Source: Paraburkholderia sp. PGU19 | GTDB taxonomy: Bacteria; Pseudomonadota; Gammaproteobacteria; Burkholderiales; Burkholderiaceae | NCBI RefSeq assembly: GCF_013426915.1 | Contig: NZ_AP023180.1 | Span: 1,302,001-1,366,000, forward strand | Direction of reading: 5' to 3' | DNA length: 64,000 nt | Shown: piece by piece, positions 35,641 to 45,337 of the stretch | Position numbering within the stretch: the stretch's first letter is position 1 | How the letters are laid out: each line of letters opens with the position of its first letter | The notes under the pieces: model-generated | Told to the model about the DNA's origin: nothing | The model's database searches: none | What the model saw: only the letters and a program-made list of their open reading frames with translations | Program-made: the position numbers and the translations under genes

Positions 35641-36888
35641 TCAGATAGCGCCGACTGTTCTGAGCGCTTCGATCTGTTCACGCGAATAGCCGAGTTCGGC
35701 CATTACTTCGTCCGTGTGTTCGCCGAGCAGCGGCGAGCGCGTCACGTCCGTCGGGCTGTCCGACAGCTTGATCGGGTTGCCCACCGTCAGATACTTGCCG
35801 CGCACCGGGTGATCGACCTCGACGATCGTGCCCGTCTTGCGCAGCGAGTCGTCTTCCGCGATCTCCTTCATCGACAGGATCGGGCCGCACGGAATGTCGT
35901 ATTTGTTCAGGATCTCCATCGCCTCGAACTTGGTCTTCGTCATCGTCCAGCGTTCGATCTCCGCGAAGATTTCCTTCAGGCGCGGCAGGCGTGCGCCCGG
36001 TGTCGCGTACTCGGGATCGGTGGCCCACTCTTCCTTGCCGATCACGTTGCAGATCTTCACCCACACGGGGGCCTGCGTGATGAAGTAGATGTAGGCGTTC
36101 GGGTCGTGCTCCCAGCCCTTGCACTTCAGGATCCAGCCCGGCTGTCCACCGCCCGATGCATTGCCCGCACGCGGTACCGCTTCACCGAATGTACCGTTCG
36201 GATACTGCGGATATTCCTTCATGACACCCGTGCGTTCGAGCCGCTGCTGGTCGCGCAGCTTCACGCGGCACAGGTTCAGCACGCCGTCCTGCATTGCCGC
36301 GAGCACCTTCTGGCCGCGGCCCGTCATCGTGCGCTGATAGAGGGCGGTGACGATGCCCAGCGCCAGATGCAGACCCGTGCCGCTGTCGCCGATCTGCGCA
36401 CCCGTCACGACGGGCGGGCCGTCATCGAAGCCCGTGGTGGACGCTGCACCGCCCACGCACTGCGCGACGTTCTCGTAGACCTTGCAGTCCTCGTACGGCC
36501 CGGGGCCGAAGCCCTTGACCGACGCGACGATCATCTTCGGGTTCAGCTCCTGGATGCGCTCCCACGTGAAGCCCATGCGGTCCAGCGCGCCCGGCGCGAA
36601 GTTCTCCACCAGCACGTCGCACTTCTGGATCAGCGCCTCGAGCACGAGCTTGCCTTCGGGGTTTTTCGTGTCGATGGTGACCGAGCGCTTGTTGTGGTTG
36701 AGCATCGTGAAGTACAGGCTGTCGGCGTCGGGGATGTCGCGCAGCTGTTCGCGCGTGATGTCGCCCGCGCCCGCGCGCTCTACCTTGATCACGTCTGCGC
36801 CGAACCACGCCAGCAACTGCGTGCAGGTCGGGCCCGATTGCACGTGGGTGAAATCGAGAATGCGCACACCGTCGAGTGCCTTGCCCAT
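35641..36888 (-). CDS. frc: Formyl-CoA:oxalate CoA-transferase, copy 1
   Basis: A 415-residue class III CoA-transferase that would move CoA from formyl-CoA to oxalate, making oxalyl-CoA for the decarboxylase. The catalytic Asp lies in [11 protein letters not shown] at about residue 170. The glycine loop reads ASGGGQPG, with Ser where copy 2 and the Oxalobacter enzyme have Gly at the first loop position. It is clearly homologous along its length to the copy at 38725. The start ATG at 36888 follows GGGAGA. A GntR-type operator lies about 80 bp upstream (36970). Downstream genes are FAH and ketopantoate-reductase types. Confidence 0.92.
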   Translation of the reverse strand: MGKALDGVRILDFTHVQSGPTCTQLLAWFGADVIKVERAGAGDITREQLRDIPDADSLYFTMLNHNKRSVTIDTKNPEGKLVLEALIQKCDVLVENFAPGALDRMGFTWERIQELNPKMIVASVKGFGPGPYEDCKVYENVAQCVGGAASTTGFDDGPPVVTGAQIGDSGTGLHLALGIVTALYQRTMTGRGQKVLAAMQDGVLNLCRVKLRDQQRLERTGVMKEYPQYPNGTFGEAVPRAGNASGGGQPGWILKCKGWEHDPNAYIYFITQAPVWVKICNVIGKEEWATDPEYATPGARLPRLKEIFAEIERWTMTKTKFEAMEILNKYDIPCGPILSMKEIAEDDSLRKTGTIVEVDHPVRGKYLTVGNPIKLSDSPTDVTRSPLLGEHTDEVMAELGYSREQIEALRTVGAI

Positions 36889-36969
36889 GCTACGTCTCCC
36901 GTCTTTGTTGAATGTGTTGCTTGCGCATGCCGGGGGTGTTTTTGCCCGGGCTTTGAACACGCCTGATAT

Positions 36970-36984
36970 GTGATATATCGTATT
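36970..36984. promoter_or_regulatory. Candidate GntR operator upstream of frc copy 1
   Basis: The sequence GTGATATATCGTATT matches, with few changes, the sites found upstream of oxc and of both GntR/FCD regulator genes in the region. It lies about 80 bp upstream of the frc start, a sensible position for promoter control. Confidence 0.6.
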
Positions 36985-37130
36985 TACAGGCTGGTGTTTG
37001 AGCAAGCTTTTTTGCCAGGTTTTTTGTGGGGATAAACCCCAAGGTCTGGTTTGTCGCTGGCGCTTGGGGTTTTTGGTTTTTTTGCGGCGGTTGGTGGTGG
37101 TTTTTTTGCTCTTCGCGGCGCAGGCTTTTT

Positions 37131-37789
37131 CGCTGGCATCCGCGTGGCGCCTACGCGGCGCAGGCGTTGCCCCTGTGCGGGGCGGCACCTACTTTTCTTT
37201 GCCGCCGCAAAGAAAAGTAGGCAAAAGAAAGCGGCTCACACCGCCAATCCTTGACGTTTACCCACGGGCCCCCAAAGGCCCCGTACTTCACACGGCAACG
37301 TATTTGCCCACGTGCGTTGCCAACGCCCTTGTCGAGCGCCTCCCCCGTTTCACGCACCGGCGCCCTAACCCACGATATGGAATATCCACCGCCCCATAGC
37401 GGCAAACTGTGTGTAGGTTGTCGCGTCGAATAGCGTGGCGCCCTTACAAAGTGGAACGCATGCGCTATCTGTGCGGAATGAGACATGTGAAGCACTTGGG
37501 CCTACACACAGTTTGCCACCTGGGCGGCGGTGGAATAGCTGGCAAGACATGCCGCGACGCGGGTGATTGAAGCGGGTGATGCGCGGGATAAGAGCGTTGG
37601 CAACGAACGCGAACAGGAAGGTTGCCGTGTGAAGTGAGGGACCGGTTGAGGGCCCTCAGGCAAGAACTAGCGCTGGCGGTGTTAGCCGCTTTCTTTTGCC
37701 TACTTTTCTTTGCGGCGGCAAAGAAAAGTAGGTGCCGCCCCGCACAGGGGCAACGCGTGAAGCACGCTAACAAATCGCGGATGCCAGCG
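37131..37789. repeat. Palindromic composite element, copy B
   Basis: The core is 659 bp, bounded by CGCTGGCATCCGCG and its complement. The identical 32-nt hairpins lie at 37189-37220 and 37700-37731. The inner inverted repeat is GGCAAACTGTGTGTAGG at 37401-37417 against 37501-37528; the left inner arm has lost its outer third. The centre has the same orientation as copy C. The outer TGTCTGCGACGCTGGG ends of copies A and C are absent. The left flank (37000-37130) is strongly G/T-rich and the right flank C/A-rich. It lies between frc copy 1 and the small gene at 37851. Confidence 0.88.
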
Positions 37790-37850
37790 CAAAGGCAAAA
37801 ACCAAACCTCAGGCGCCAACACAAATCCCTAGCGACGCACGGCAAAAGGT

Positions 37851-38087
37851 CTATACGGCCTGTGGCCCAATAACTGCAACAGCCACACCGCGCGCAGCAT
37901 CAATAGCCGCCGCCTCAGTGGCAAACACAGTGTGATCAACAACATGTTGAAAAGGCAGAACATGAACACCCACTTCTGCCCCATCATCCAGTTTGCGAAC
38001 GGCGGCAAACGCCGCCCACCCACCGTTATGAATAAACTGCATAGCAGACAACTCGACCTGATAAGGTCCAAACATTTCCACACGCAT
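37851..38087 (-). CDS. Small hypothetical protein, 78 aa
   Basis: I do not recognise this protein. It is 78 residues, soluble, with no signal peptide (MRVEMFGPYQVELSAMQFIH at the start, VVDHTVFATEAAAIDAARGV near the end). The ATG at 38087 follows GGAGA by about 5 nt and is preferred over an upstream frame inside the PAS gene spacer. It lies 85 bp after the PAS gene on the same strand, at the end of the oxc-frc set. The non-template strand is C/A-rich, consistent with its position beside palindromic copy B. Confidence 0.55.
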   Translation of the reverse strand: MRVEMFGPYQVELSAMQFIHNGGWAAFAAVRKLDDGAEVGVHVLPFQHVVDHTVFATEAAAIDAARGVAVAVIGPQAV

Positions 38088-38172
38088 CGATGTTCTCCGT
38101 ACCAAATCGCCGCAACGGCGATCGACGTTGATATTGACTGCGCGAGAGCAAAGCGCCACCTTCAAGGCACAT

Positions 38173-38604
38173 TCAGGCGCCAACGCGCGCCTCAAGTTCC
38201 GCGATGCGCTTGCGCAGATTGCGGTCTTCCTGAAAGCGCGCGGTTTCATCGCGGATCACCGCGACAATGCCCGTCAAATCGCGCTCGGGTGAATACAACA
38301 GTGCAACCGTAAAAGCGATCGACAACGCCCGCCCGTCCTTATGAATCGCAGGCACGCGAAGAAGATCGTTGCCATAGCGCGTCTGTCCCGTCGCCATGGT
38401 CTTTTCATAGCCTTCCCAGTGACGCCCGCGCAAACGCTCGGGAATGATCAGATCGAGCGACTGACCCAGCGCGTCTTCCTGCGTAAAACCAAAAATGCGC
38501 TCCGCCGCGGGATTCCACAGCGTAATCGCGCCGTGCTGGTCGGAAATCACGACGGCATCGCCGATCGCGTGCACCAGTTGTTCAAAATCGATGGCTGCTT
38601 GCAT
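38173..38604 (-). CDS. Single PAS domain protein
   Basis: A 143-residue protein made of one PAS domain (about residues 5-120: AVVISDQHGAITLWNPAAER, IFGFTQEDALGQSLDLIIPE, GRALSIAFTVALLYS) and a short C-terminal helix (FQEDRNLRKRIAELEARVGA) that looks like a coiled-coil linker. No output domain follows, so it must act by contact with another protein. It lies after frc copy 2 on the same strand but behind a terminator (38641-38669). A role in sensing oxygen, redox state or a ligand for the oxalate genes is possible and not shown. Confidence 0.85.
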   Translation of the reverse strand: MQAAIDFEQLVHAIGDAVVISDQHGAITLWNPAAERIFGFTQEDALGQSLDLIIPERLRGRHWEGYEKTMATGQTRYGNDLLRVPAIHKDGRALSIAFTVALLYSPERDLTGIVAVIRDETARFQEDRNLRKRIAELEARVGA

Positions 38605-38640
38605 ATAGGGGCTCGTGTGTTATGGGCTCGCTGCCGCTCA

Positions 38641-38669
38641 GTAAAAACAGCGCCACGCGGGCGCTGTTC
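38641..38669 (-). terminator. Rho-independent terminator after frc copy 2
   Basis: Read on the minus strand: ACAGCGCC, loop CGCGT, GGCGCTGT, then TTTTTAC. It lies about 60 bp after the frc copy 2 stop and 40 bp before the PAS gene, closing the oxc-frc unit. Confidence 0.78.
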
Positions 38670-38724
38670 GAAGGGGCTCCGTTTCTCCTGTGCAACCCGG
38701 AGCCCGTTGATACGCCGGTGACAA

Positions 38725-39975
38725 TTACACCACTTTCGCTTCCCGCAAGTTTGCGATCTGATCGAAGCTGTAGCCGAGGTCTTTCAGCACTTCTTCCGTA
38801 TGCTCGCCGAGCAGCGGCGAACCCGTAATCTCCGGCTTCATGTCCGAGAACTTGATCGGGCTCCCAACCGTCAGGTACTTGCCGCGCGCCTTGTGGTCCA
38901 CTTCGACGATCGTGCCGCTCGCACGCAGCGACTCGTCGTTGGCGATTTCCTTCATCGACAGAACAGGCGAGCACGGAATGTCGAACTTGCGCAGGATGTC
39001 GACCGCTTCGAACTTCGTCTTGTCGGCGAGCCACGCTTCGATCGTGTTGAAAATATCGAAGATGTGCGGCTGACGTGCTTGCGCCGTCATGTAGGCCGGG
39101 TCGTCGATCCATTCCGGCTTGCCGATCGCACGGCAGATCGGCTCCCACGCGTGCCCTTGAACCGTGAAGTAGATGTACGCGTTCGGGTCCGTTTCCCAGC
39201 CCTTGCACTTGAGCACCCAGCCCGGCTGACCGCCACCGCCTGCATTGCCGCCGCGCGGCACGACATCGGTGAACTCGCCGTGCGGATACTGCGGATATTC
39301 TTCCAGGTAACCGACGCGGTCCAGACGCTGCTGGTCGCGCAGCTTCACGCGGCACAGGTTGATCACGCTGTCCTGCATCGAGACGGCCACCTTCTGCCCC
39401 TTGCCCGTCTTGTCGCGGCCGATCAGCGCCGTGAGAATGCCGATGGCGAGGTGCATGCCCGTGTTGCTGTCGCCGAGCGCTGCTGCGCTGACCGTCGGCG
39501 GGCCGTCCCAGAAGCCCGTCGTCGAAGCCGCACCGCCCGCGCACTGCGCGACGTTTTCATAGACCTTCAGGTCGTCGTAGTGGTGGCCGTCGCTGAAGCC
39601 CTTGACCGATGCAACGATCATCTTCGGGTTCAGCTCATTGATGCGCTCCCACGTGAAGCCCATGCGGTCCAGCGCGCCCGGTGCGAAGTTTTCGACCAGC
39701 ACGTCCGATTCCTGAATCAGCTTTTCGAGCACTTCCTTGCCATCTTGCGTCTTCGTGTCGAGCGTCAGCGAACGCTTGTTGCTGTTGAGCATCGTGAAGT
39801 ACAGCGCGTCGGCTTCCGGAATGTCGCGCAGCTGGTTACGCGTCACGTCGCCCGAACCGGGGCGCTCGACCTTGATCACATCCGCGCCGAACCAGGCAAG
39901 CAACTGGGTGCACGCAGGACCTGCCTGGACGTGCGTGAAGTCGATGATCTTGACGCCTTCGAGTGGTTTGCTCAC
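38725..39975 (-). CDS. frc: Formyl-CoA:oxalate CoA-transferase, copy 2
   Basis: A 416-residue class III CoA-transferase. The catalytic Asp is in [11 protein letters not shown], and the glycine loop is the full GGGGQPG. Other family stretches are [12 protein letters not shown] and [15 protein letters not shown]. It is encoded 25 bp after oxc, so the two form the core oxalate operon: Frc makes oxalyl-CoA, Oxc decarboxylates it to formyl-CoA, which Frc uses again. The intact glycine loop and linkage to oxc make this copy the likelier main enzyme. A terminator follows. Confidence 0.95.
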   Translation of the reverse strand: MSKPLEGVKIIDFTHVQAGPACTQLLAWFGADVIKVERPGSGDVTRNQLRDIPEADALYFTMLNSNKRSLTLDTKTQDGKEVLEKLIQESDVLVENFAPGALDRMGFTWERINELNPKMIVASVKGFSDGHHYDDLKVYENVAQCAGGAASTTGFWDGPPTVSAAALGDSNTGMHLAIGILTALIGRDKTGKGQKVAVSMQDSVINLCRVKLRDQQRLDRVGYLEEYPQYPHGEFTDVVPRGGNAGGGGQPGWVLKCKGWETDPNAYIYFTVQGHAWEPICRAIGKPEWIDDPAYMTAQARQPHIFDIFNTIEAWLADKTKFEAVDILRKFDIPCSPVLSMKEIANDESLRASGTIVEVDHKARGKYLTVGSPIKFSDMKPEITGSPLLGEHTEEVLKDLGYSFDQIANLREAKVV

Positions 39976-40000
39976 TTTGTATCTCCGTGGTTGGCTGATG

Positions 40001-41740
40001 TCACTTTTTCATTGCCGCGCTTTGCGGGTTCAGATTGGTCAAGCGTCCGCTTTCGGTGCCGGCCGCTTCGTCGATCACTGCGTTGATGAGCGTCGGCTTG
40101 CCGGATGCGATGGCTTCCTTCACCGCTTTATCCAGTTCTTCCGGCGTCGTCACGTTGTAGCCGATGCCGCCGAATGCCTCGATCATCTTGTCGTAGCGCG
40201 CGTCCTTCACGAACACCGTCGGCGCAACGTCCTTGCCGCCCGTCGGGTTCACGTCCGTGCCGCGATACACGCCGTTGTTGTTGAAGATGATCGTGCACAC
40301 AGGCAGGTCGTACCGGCAGATCGTTTCGAGTTCCATGCCGCTGAAGCCGAACGCGCTGTCGCCTTCGATCGCGAGTACCGGCTTGCCGCTCGTCACGGCT
40401 GCGCCGATCGCGAAGCCCATGCCGATGCCCATCACGCCCCACGTGCCCGAGTCGAAGCGCTTGCGCGGCTGATACATGTCGATGATGGCGCGCGCATAGT
40501 CGAGCGTGTTCGCGCCTTCGTTGACGACGTTGATATCCGGGTTCGCCTTGACGATGTCGCGCAGCACGCGCAGCGCGCTGTGGAAGTTCATCGGCGACGG
40601 ATTCTTCGCGAGCGTCGCAGCCATCTTTTGAAGGTTCGTGTTCTTCTTCTCGCTGACGGCGTCGAGCCATTCCTTCGGCGGCTGCGGGAAATTGTCGCCG
40701 ACCTGATCGACGAGCGACGCCACGCACGAACCGATATCGCCGACGATAGGCGCCGCGATCGCGACGTTGCTATCCATTTCCTGCGCCGAGATATCAATCT
40801 GCACGAACTGCTTCGGCTTGCCCCAGGTCTTGCCCTTGCCGTGCGACAGCAGCCAGTTCAGCCGCGCGCCGATCAGCACGACGACATCGGATTCAGCCAG
40901 CACGAACGAGCGCGCCGCCGAAGCCGATTGCTCGTGCGTGTCGGGCAGCAGGCCCTTGGCCATCGACATCGGCAGATACGGAATGCCCGTCTTTTCGATG
41001 AACGCGCGGATTTCCTTGTCGGCCTGCGAGTATGCTGCGCCCTTGCCGAGCAGCACCAGCGGACGCTTTGCGCCCTTCAGCAGATCGATGGCGCGCTTGA
41101 CGGAATCGGGCGCGGGCAGCTGGCGCGGCGCCGCGTCGATCACACGTACCAGCGACTGTTTGGCCTTCACGGCGTCGATGGTCTGCGACAGCAGCTTCGC
41201 CGGCAGGTCCAGATACACGCCGCCCGGACGGCCCGACACGGCAGCGCGAATCGCACGCGCCAGACCGATGCCGATGTCTTCCGCGTGCAGCACGCGATAC
41301 GCAGCCTTCGCGTACGGCTTCGCCGCGTTCAACTGATCCATCTCTTCATAGTCGCCTTGCTGCAGGTCGACGATTTCGCGCTCGCTCGATCCGCTGATCA
41401 GGATCATCGGGAAGCAGTTCGTCGTGGCGTTGGCGAGTGCCGTGAGGCCGTTCAGGAAGCCCGGTGCTGACACCGTGAGGCAGATGCCAGGCTTCTGCGT
41501 CATGTAGCCCGCGATGGCGGCTGCATGACCTGCGTGCTGCTCGTGACGAAAACCGATAAAGCGCATTCCTTCGGCTTGCGCGAGGCGCGCGAGGTCGGTG
41601 ATAGGAATGCCGACCAGACCAAAAATCGTGTCGATATCGTTCGCTTTGAGCGCATCAATGACGAGGTGGAAACCGTCCGTCGTTTGTTGTGCGTTCTCTT
41701 CAGCGGATTCTTGCGGTCTGATCTCAAGTACATCTGCCAT
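40001..41740 (-). CDS. oxc: Oxalyl-CoA decarboxylase
   Basis: A 579-residue thiamine diphosphate enzyme that converts oxalyl-CoA to formyl-CoA and CO2. The N-terminal domain has the catalytic-type Glu region ([29 protein letters not shown]). The ThDP-binding motif in the C-terminal domain is [15 protein letters not shown] to [11 protein letters not shown] (GDS...NN, about residues 465-495). Length is near that of the Oxalobacter enzyme (568 aa). The start ATG at 41740 follows GGAGGAGA. A GntR-type operator lies 37-52 bp upstream (41778). It leads the oxc-frc operon. Confidence 0.96.
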   Translation of the reverse strand: MADVLEIRPQESAEENAQQTTDGFHLVIDALKANDIDTIFGLVGIPITDLARLAQAEGMRFIGFRHEQHAGHAAAIAGYMTQKPGICLTVSAPGFLNGLTALANATTNCFPMILISGSSEREIVDLQQGDYEEMDQLNAAKPYAKAAYRVLHAEDIGIGLARAIRAAVSGRPGGVYLDLPAKLLSQTIDAVKAKQSLVRVIDAAPRQLPAPDSVKRAIDLLKGAKRPLVLLGKGAAYSQADKEIRAFIEKTGIPYLPMSMAKGLLPDTHEQSASAARSFVLAESDVVVLIGARLNWLLSHGKGKTWGKPKQFVQIDISAQEMDSNVAIAAPIVGDIGSCVASLVDQVGDNFPQPPKEWLDAVSEKKNTNLQKMAATLAKNPSPMNFHSALRVLRDIVKANPDINVVNEGANTLDYARAIIDMYQPRKRFDSGTWGVMGIGMGFAIGAAVTSGKPVLAIEGDSAFGFSGMELETICRYDLPVCTIIFNNNGVYRGTDVNPTGGKDVAPTVFVKDARYDKMIEAFGGIGYNVTTPEELDKAVKEAIASGKPTLINAVIDEAAGTESGRLTNLNPQSAAMKK

Positions 41741-41777
41741 GACGTCTCCTCCTTGGCCGGGTGTTGTGTGGCGTCTC

Positions 41778-41792
41778 GTGATATACAATATT
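41778..41792. promoter_or_regulatory. Candidate GntR operator upstream of oxc
   Basis: GTGATATACAATATT, differing by one base from the inverted site upstream of the GntR gene (42808). It lies in the 231-bp gap between oxc and the first GntR gene, close to the oxc start, so it would probably block or activate the oxc promoter. Confidence 0.65.
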
Positions 41793-41971
41793 CCAAACAC
41801 AATATTAGTCAACGGATTTTTGCAGGTGCTTCAGGTTTCATCCGGTATTGCTGCATTGCAAAAGTTGGCTAGCGCTTTGTGTCTGAAGGGTCTGGGCGCC
41901 TGAATCGTGCATCGCATCAAGTGCCCGTTCGGGATTGTCCTGGGGTCGCTATCTGTTGGTGACGGCGGCCC

Positions 41972-42691
41972 TCAGTCCAGAAAATCGCAATGCGCTTCGA
42001 CATACAGCGCGAGGTCGAGCGAGTGCTGACGCACCAGCGCTTCGACGCGCTCGGTGTCGCGCGCTTCCAGCGCCTCGATGATGCGCATGTGGTCTTCGAT
42101 CGAACGCGACGCGCGGTCGCTCTGCGCGATCGTCATGCGCCGTATCGCGCGCACGTGCATGAAGATGTTCTTGATCGTGTCGAGGATGATCTGCGAGCCG
42201 GATAGCTCGACGAGCGCCTGGTGAAACGCGATGTTCACCTCGGAGTACTCCTCGATGTGATCGGTCGGCGTGGTCGAATGGAAGTCGTCGAACATCGCGC
42301 GCAGCCTCGCAATGTCTTCACTCGACGCGCGCTGTGTCGCCAGACGCGCCGCCACGCTTTCGAGCGCGGCCCACATGCAGATCATCTCGACGATCTCTTT
42401 CTTGGTCTTGCGCAGGATGTAGACGCCGCGGCGCGGCACCGTGCGCAGGAAGCCTTCCTGTTCGAGCAGCGTCATCGCCTCGCGCACGGGCGTGCGGCTC
42501 ACGCCGAGCGCCTCGGTCAGCTCCTTTTCATCCAGCCGCACTTCGGTGCGCGAGTGATAGATATCGGTGTTCGCGATCGCGTGCTTGAGTCGCGCGTACG
42601 CCTGATCCCGCAGCGAAGCTGTCGCGCTGATCGGCGTGAGATTCAGGCTCAACGGGATCGTGCGGACATTTTCTTGCGTGTCGGTGGACAT
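41972..42691 (-). CDS. GntR/FadR-family (FCD) transcriptional regulator, copy 1
   Basis: A 239-residue FCD-type GntR regulator. The winged helix (about 28-95) holds LTEALGVSRTPVREAMTLLEQEG, and the FCD ligand domain (about 105-230) has the metal-type residues in EYSEVNIAFHQALVEL and RRMTIAQSDRASRSIEDHMRIIEAL. It lies upstream of oxc on the same strand and shares strong similarity with the second copy at 45338. A candidate operator in its own promoter (42808) suggests autoregulation. It probably responds to oxalate, oxalyl-CoA or formyl-CoA; the ligand is inferred from context. Confidence 0.92.
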   Translation of the reverse strand: MSTDTQENVRTIPLSLNLTPISATASLRDQAYARLKHAIANTDIYHSRTEVRLDEKELTEALGVSRTPVREAMTLLEQEGFLRTVPRRGVYILRKTKKEIVEMICMWAALESVAARLATQRASSEDIARLRAMFDDFHSTTPTDHIEEYSEVNIAFHQALVELSGSQIILDTIKNIFMHVRAIRRMTIAQSDRASRSIEDHMRIIEALEARDTERVEALVRQHSLDLALYVEAHCDFLD

Positions 42692-42807
42692 GGTCGACGT
42701 GTCTCCTCAGTGTCGAAAACGGTGGTGGCCCGCTCGACGGAAGCGCCGGATAAGGCGCGACCGTTCGGCCCTTCTGCATGTCTTAAAATACCGTCTTGCA
42801 TATGTGC

Positions 42808-42822
42808 AATACTGTATATCAC
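42808..42822. promoter_or_regulatory. Candidate GntR operator upstream of GntR copy 1
   Basis: AATACTGTATATCAC reads GTGATATACAGTATT on the minus strand, one base different from the oxc site. It lies about 120 bp upstream of the regulator gene and about 150 bp upstream of the divergent hypothetical gene, so it could act on both. Confidence 0.62.
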
Positions 42823-42970
42823 ATATCTCGTGGTCACCAATTCTCCTGCACCCTAGGTCTGTAGCAGGCTTTCCATAAACGTTAGCGAATAGTTTTCAAA
42901 GAAAACTTTAACTATCGTGAATCCATTGACGCGCCTAAGCTGTCTTCACGCAATCGATGAACTGGAGAGC

Positions 42971-43351
42971 ATGATGCGCAACGCACACGATCAACACCGG
43001 ACTCACTACGAGCGCGCAATCGAGGCGCAGCTCTGCGCGTTCAATAGCGCCTTCGCGGACCTCGGTTTGCGCTTCCGCTGGGACGCGCAGACGCTGACGT
43101 CGCTTGCGACGATCGACGGCGAACACGCTCGCGTCGTCGCTTATCTGGAGGCGCATCAGGCGCATTTGCTCAATGCGTACAGCGCCGAGTTCCTGAGCGC
43201 GGCGATTCTCGCGAAGAAGAGCGCCCATACGCCCGAAGTGCTGCCGACGCGCATCGATACGTCGAGCGATGCGCAACGTTCGAATCGTTCGGGCTTTTCG
43301 TTTTCGCAGTACTTTGCCGATGACGGCGTGCCGGCTCTTGCAGGCGCCTGA
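42971..43351 (+). CDS. Hypothetical protein, about 126 aa
   Basis: I do not recognise this protein. It is soluble and mostly helical (HYERAIEAQLCAFNSAFADL, VVAYLEAHQAHLLNAYSAEF), with a polar, Ser-rich tail. The ATG at 42971 has GGAGA just before it; a GTG at 42917 in the same frame would add 18 residues but lacks a ribosome site. It is divergent from the GntR gene and shares its intergenic region. A terminator follows at 43392. Codon use supports a real gene. Confidence 0.6.
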   Translation: MMRNAHDQHRTHYERAIEAQLCAFNSAFADLGLRFRWDAQTLTSLATIDGEHARVVAYLEAHQAHLLNAYSAEFLSAAILAKKSAHTPEVLPTRIDTSSDAQRSNRSGFSFSQYFADDGVPALAGA

Positions 43352-43391
43352 AGAACGGCAAGCCGCACAAGAAGCGAAACAGGACGCAAGC

Positions 43392-43426
43392 AATCTCCCG
43401 CGCTGATGAAGCGCGGGAGATTTTTT
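43392..43426. terminator. Rho-independent terminator between convergent genes
   Basis: Stem TCTCCCGCGC / GCGCGGGAGA with the loop TGATGAA, followed by six T on the plus strand. It follows the hypothetical gene (stop 43351) and faces the OxlT-like gene ending at 43578. Confidence 0.88.
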
Positions 43427-43577
43427 ATTGGCTCGTAGATTGTTGAGAGAGCGGGTTCGGCGCAAACCCGCGAGAGTCAAGCGGACAAAAACAACAAAGC
43501 GGTGCGCCGCCCTTTCAGGCCACGCACCGCTTCAAGATTTCAATGATGAACCCGCAGCGCCGGAATGGCGCCCTGCC

Positions 43578-44903
43578 TCACTCGCCCGAGCTTGCGCTTA
43601 ATCGCGACGCATTGGCCGACGAAGAGGACGCAGACGTCCCCGACTCGATCAACCGTGCGCGCATCGGTGCCAGCACGAACTTCGCCGACACGCCCGCCGC
43701 AATCGTGATAACAGCCGACACGATGAACACCAGGCTCCAGCCACCCGTTGCCGACAACACCGACGCGAGCGGCACCAGCAGCGCCGCCGTGCCCTTCGCC
43801 GTATACAACGTGCCCGCGTTAGACGCCGCAAACTTGCTACCGAACGTATCCGCGCAGATGGCCGGGAAGATCGAGAAGATCTCGCCCCAGAACATGAAGA
43901 TCAGTGCCGCGAACGTCATGAACGCATACGGGTTCTGGCCGTACTGCATCATGCCGAGCAGCGCGAGCCCTTCGCCGATGAAGATCGCGAACATCGTGTT
44001 CTCGCGGCCGATCTTGTCGGAGATGAAGCCGCACAGCGGACGCGTGAAGCCGTTGCAGATGTTGTCGATGGACAGCGTCATCGTCAGCAGCGGCAGCGTC
44101 ATGCCGAACATCGTCATCGGCAGTTTCGCGAGGCCCCAGTCCTTCGCGATCGGGCCAATCTGGGCCGTCGCCATCAGGCCGCCCGCCGCGACCGCGACGA
44201 ACGCTGCGTAGATCACCCAGAACACGGGCGTTTTGATCATCTGCCCCGGCGTGTAATCGATCTTGCTGACCGCGAACTTGCGCTTGATGTTCGATGCGGC
44301 GCGCGTCGTCGGCTTGTGCAGCAGCAGCGCCAGCACGAAGATCGCGACGCCCTGCAGGATGCCGAAGAACAGGAACGTGTGCTCGTAACCTGAGCGCGTA
44401 ATCATGTTTGCAATCGGAATCACCGTGACGGCCGCGCCCGCGCCGAAGCCCGCTGCCGTCAGGCCCGCCGCGAGACCGCGCTTGTCCGGGAACCACTTCA
44501 ACGCATTGCCCACGCACGTGCCGTACACGCCGCCCGCGCCGATCCCGGCGACGACGGAGCCGATATAAAGCTCAGGCAGCGTCGTCGCATGCGCGAACAG
44601 CATCCACGCGAGGCCAGCGCAAATCGCGCCGCCCGCGACGACAGGACGCGGACCGAAACGGTCGACGAGCCATCCTTCAATCGGTACGAGCCACGTCTCC
44701 GTGACGATGAAGATCGAGAACGCAAGCTGAATCGATGCTTCGCCCCAGTGGTGCCGCGCGTTCATCGGCGCGACGAAGAGAGTCCATGCATATTGAAGGT
44801 TGGCAACGAGTGCCATGCACAGCATGCCGATCACCAGTTGACACCAACGGTTCGAAAATAGACCGCTTCCCGTCGCCTGTCGGGTGTTTCCATTCATGAG
44901 CAT
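43578..44903 (-). CDS. MFS transporter, oxalate:formate antiporter (OxlT) family
   Basis: A 441-residue, 12-helix MFS protein of the oxalate/formate antiporter family. Motif-type stretches are GWLVDRFGPRPVVAGG after helix 2, GIGAGGVYGTCVGNALKWFP in helix 4, and the second-half FISDKIGRENTMF. It would bring in oxalate in exchange for formate, the end product of the Frc/Oxc cycle. It lies between the two GntR genes. No copy of the shared GntR site was found in the 430 bp upstream, so it may be controlled differently. The start is ATG 44903, or ATG 44897 two codons later. Confidence 0.9.
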   Translation of the reverse strand: MLMNGNTRQATGSGLFSNRWCQLVIGMLCMALVANLQYAWTLFVAPMNARHHWGEASIQLAFSIFIVTETWLVPIEGWLVDRFGPRPVVAGGAICAGLAWMLFAHATTLPELYIGSVVAGIGAGGVYGTCVGNALKWFPDKRGLAAGLTAAGFGAGAAVTVIPIANMITRSGYEHTFLFFGILQGVAIFVLALLLHKPTTRAASNIKRKFAVSKIDYTPGQMIKTPVFWVIYAAFVAVAAGGLMATAQIGPIAKDWGLAKLPMTMFGMTLPLLTMTLSIDNICNGFTRPLCGFISDKIGRENTMFAIFIGEGLALLGMMQYGQNPYAFMTFAALIFMFWGEIFSIFPAICADTFGSKFAASNAGTLYTAKGTAALLVPLASVLSATGGWSLVFIVSAVITIAAGVSAKFVLAPMRARLIESGTSASSSSANASRLSASSGE

Positions 44904-45337
44904 CGTCTCCGCATTTCTAGTGTTTTCGATGCAAGCCGCGCGATACGTGATCGCGTTGCCCGCATCCGCCTTGCTGTTTTCTGCTGTGTTCTTCTACCCG
45001 GCGCTGGGGACTTTTGACAGACCCGTGTAGTTAACCATTCAAACATGTTTCAGTCTTTACATTTTTATTCCAGCGGCCTGCGGATTTTCCCCAATGCAAT
45101 GCGCTTAAAAGCGTTGATTGCACGCGTTAACCCTTAAAGCAGAACGCATCCGGGCGAACCCATCGTACGAGCGCGCAGGGGATTGGGAATAATTAAAGAA
45201 AGTTATCGAATGCATTCGCGATCGTTTATGGATGCGATGGCACGGGGCGCGCAGAGAAGCTCGCCGGTTGGCAATGAGGGAAGATGCGGACATCCGGGAA
45301 CGGATGCCCGCGATAGATCAGGGAGAAGCGACTGCTC
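44904..45337. other. Intergenic region upstream of the OxlT-like gene
   Basis: A 434-bp gap before the second GntR gene. It holds a perfect 10-bp palindrome AAACATGTTT at 45041-45050, about 140 bp upstream of the OxlT-like start, which may be a protein-binding site. Around 45030-45080 the DNA is AT-rich, consistent with the transporter promoter. No gene is visible. Confidence 0.45.
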
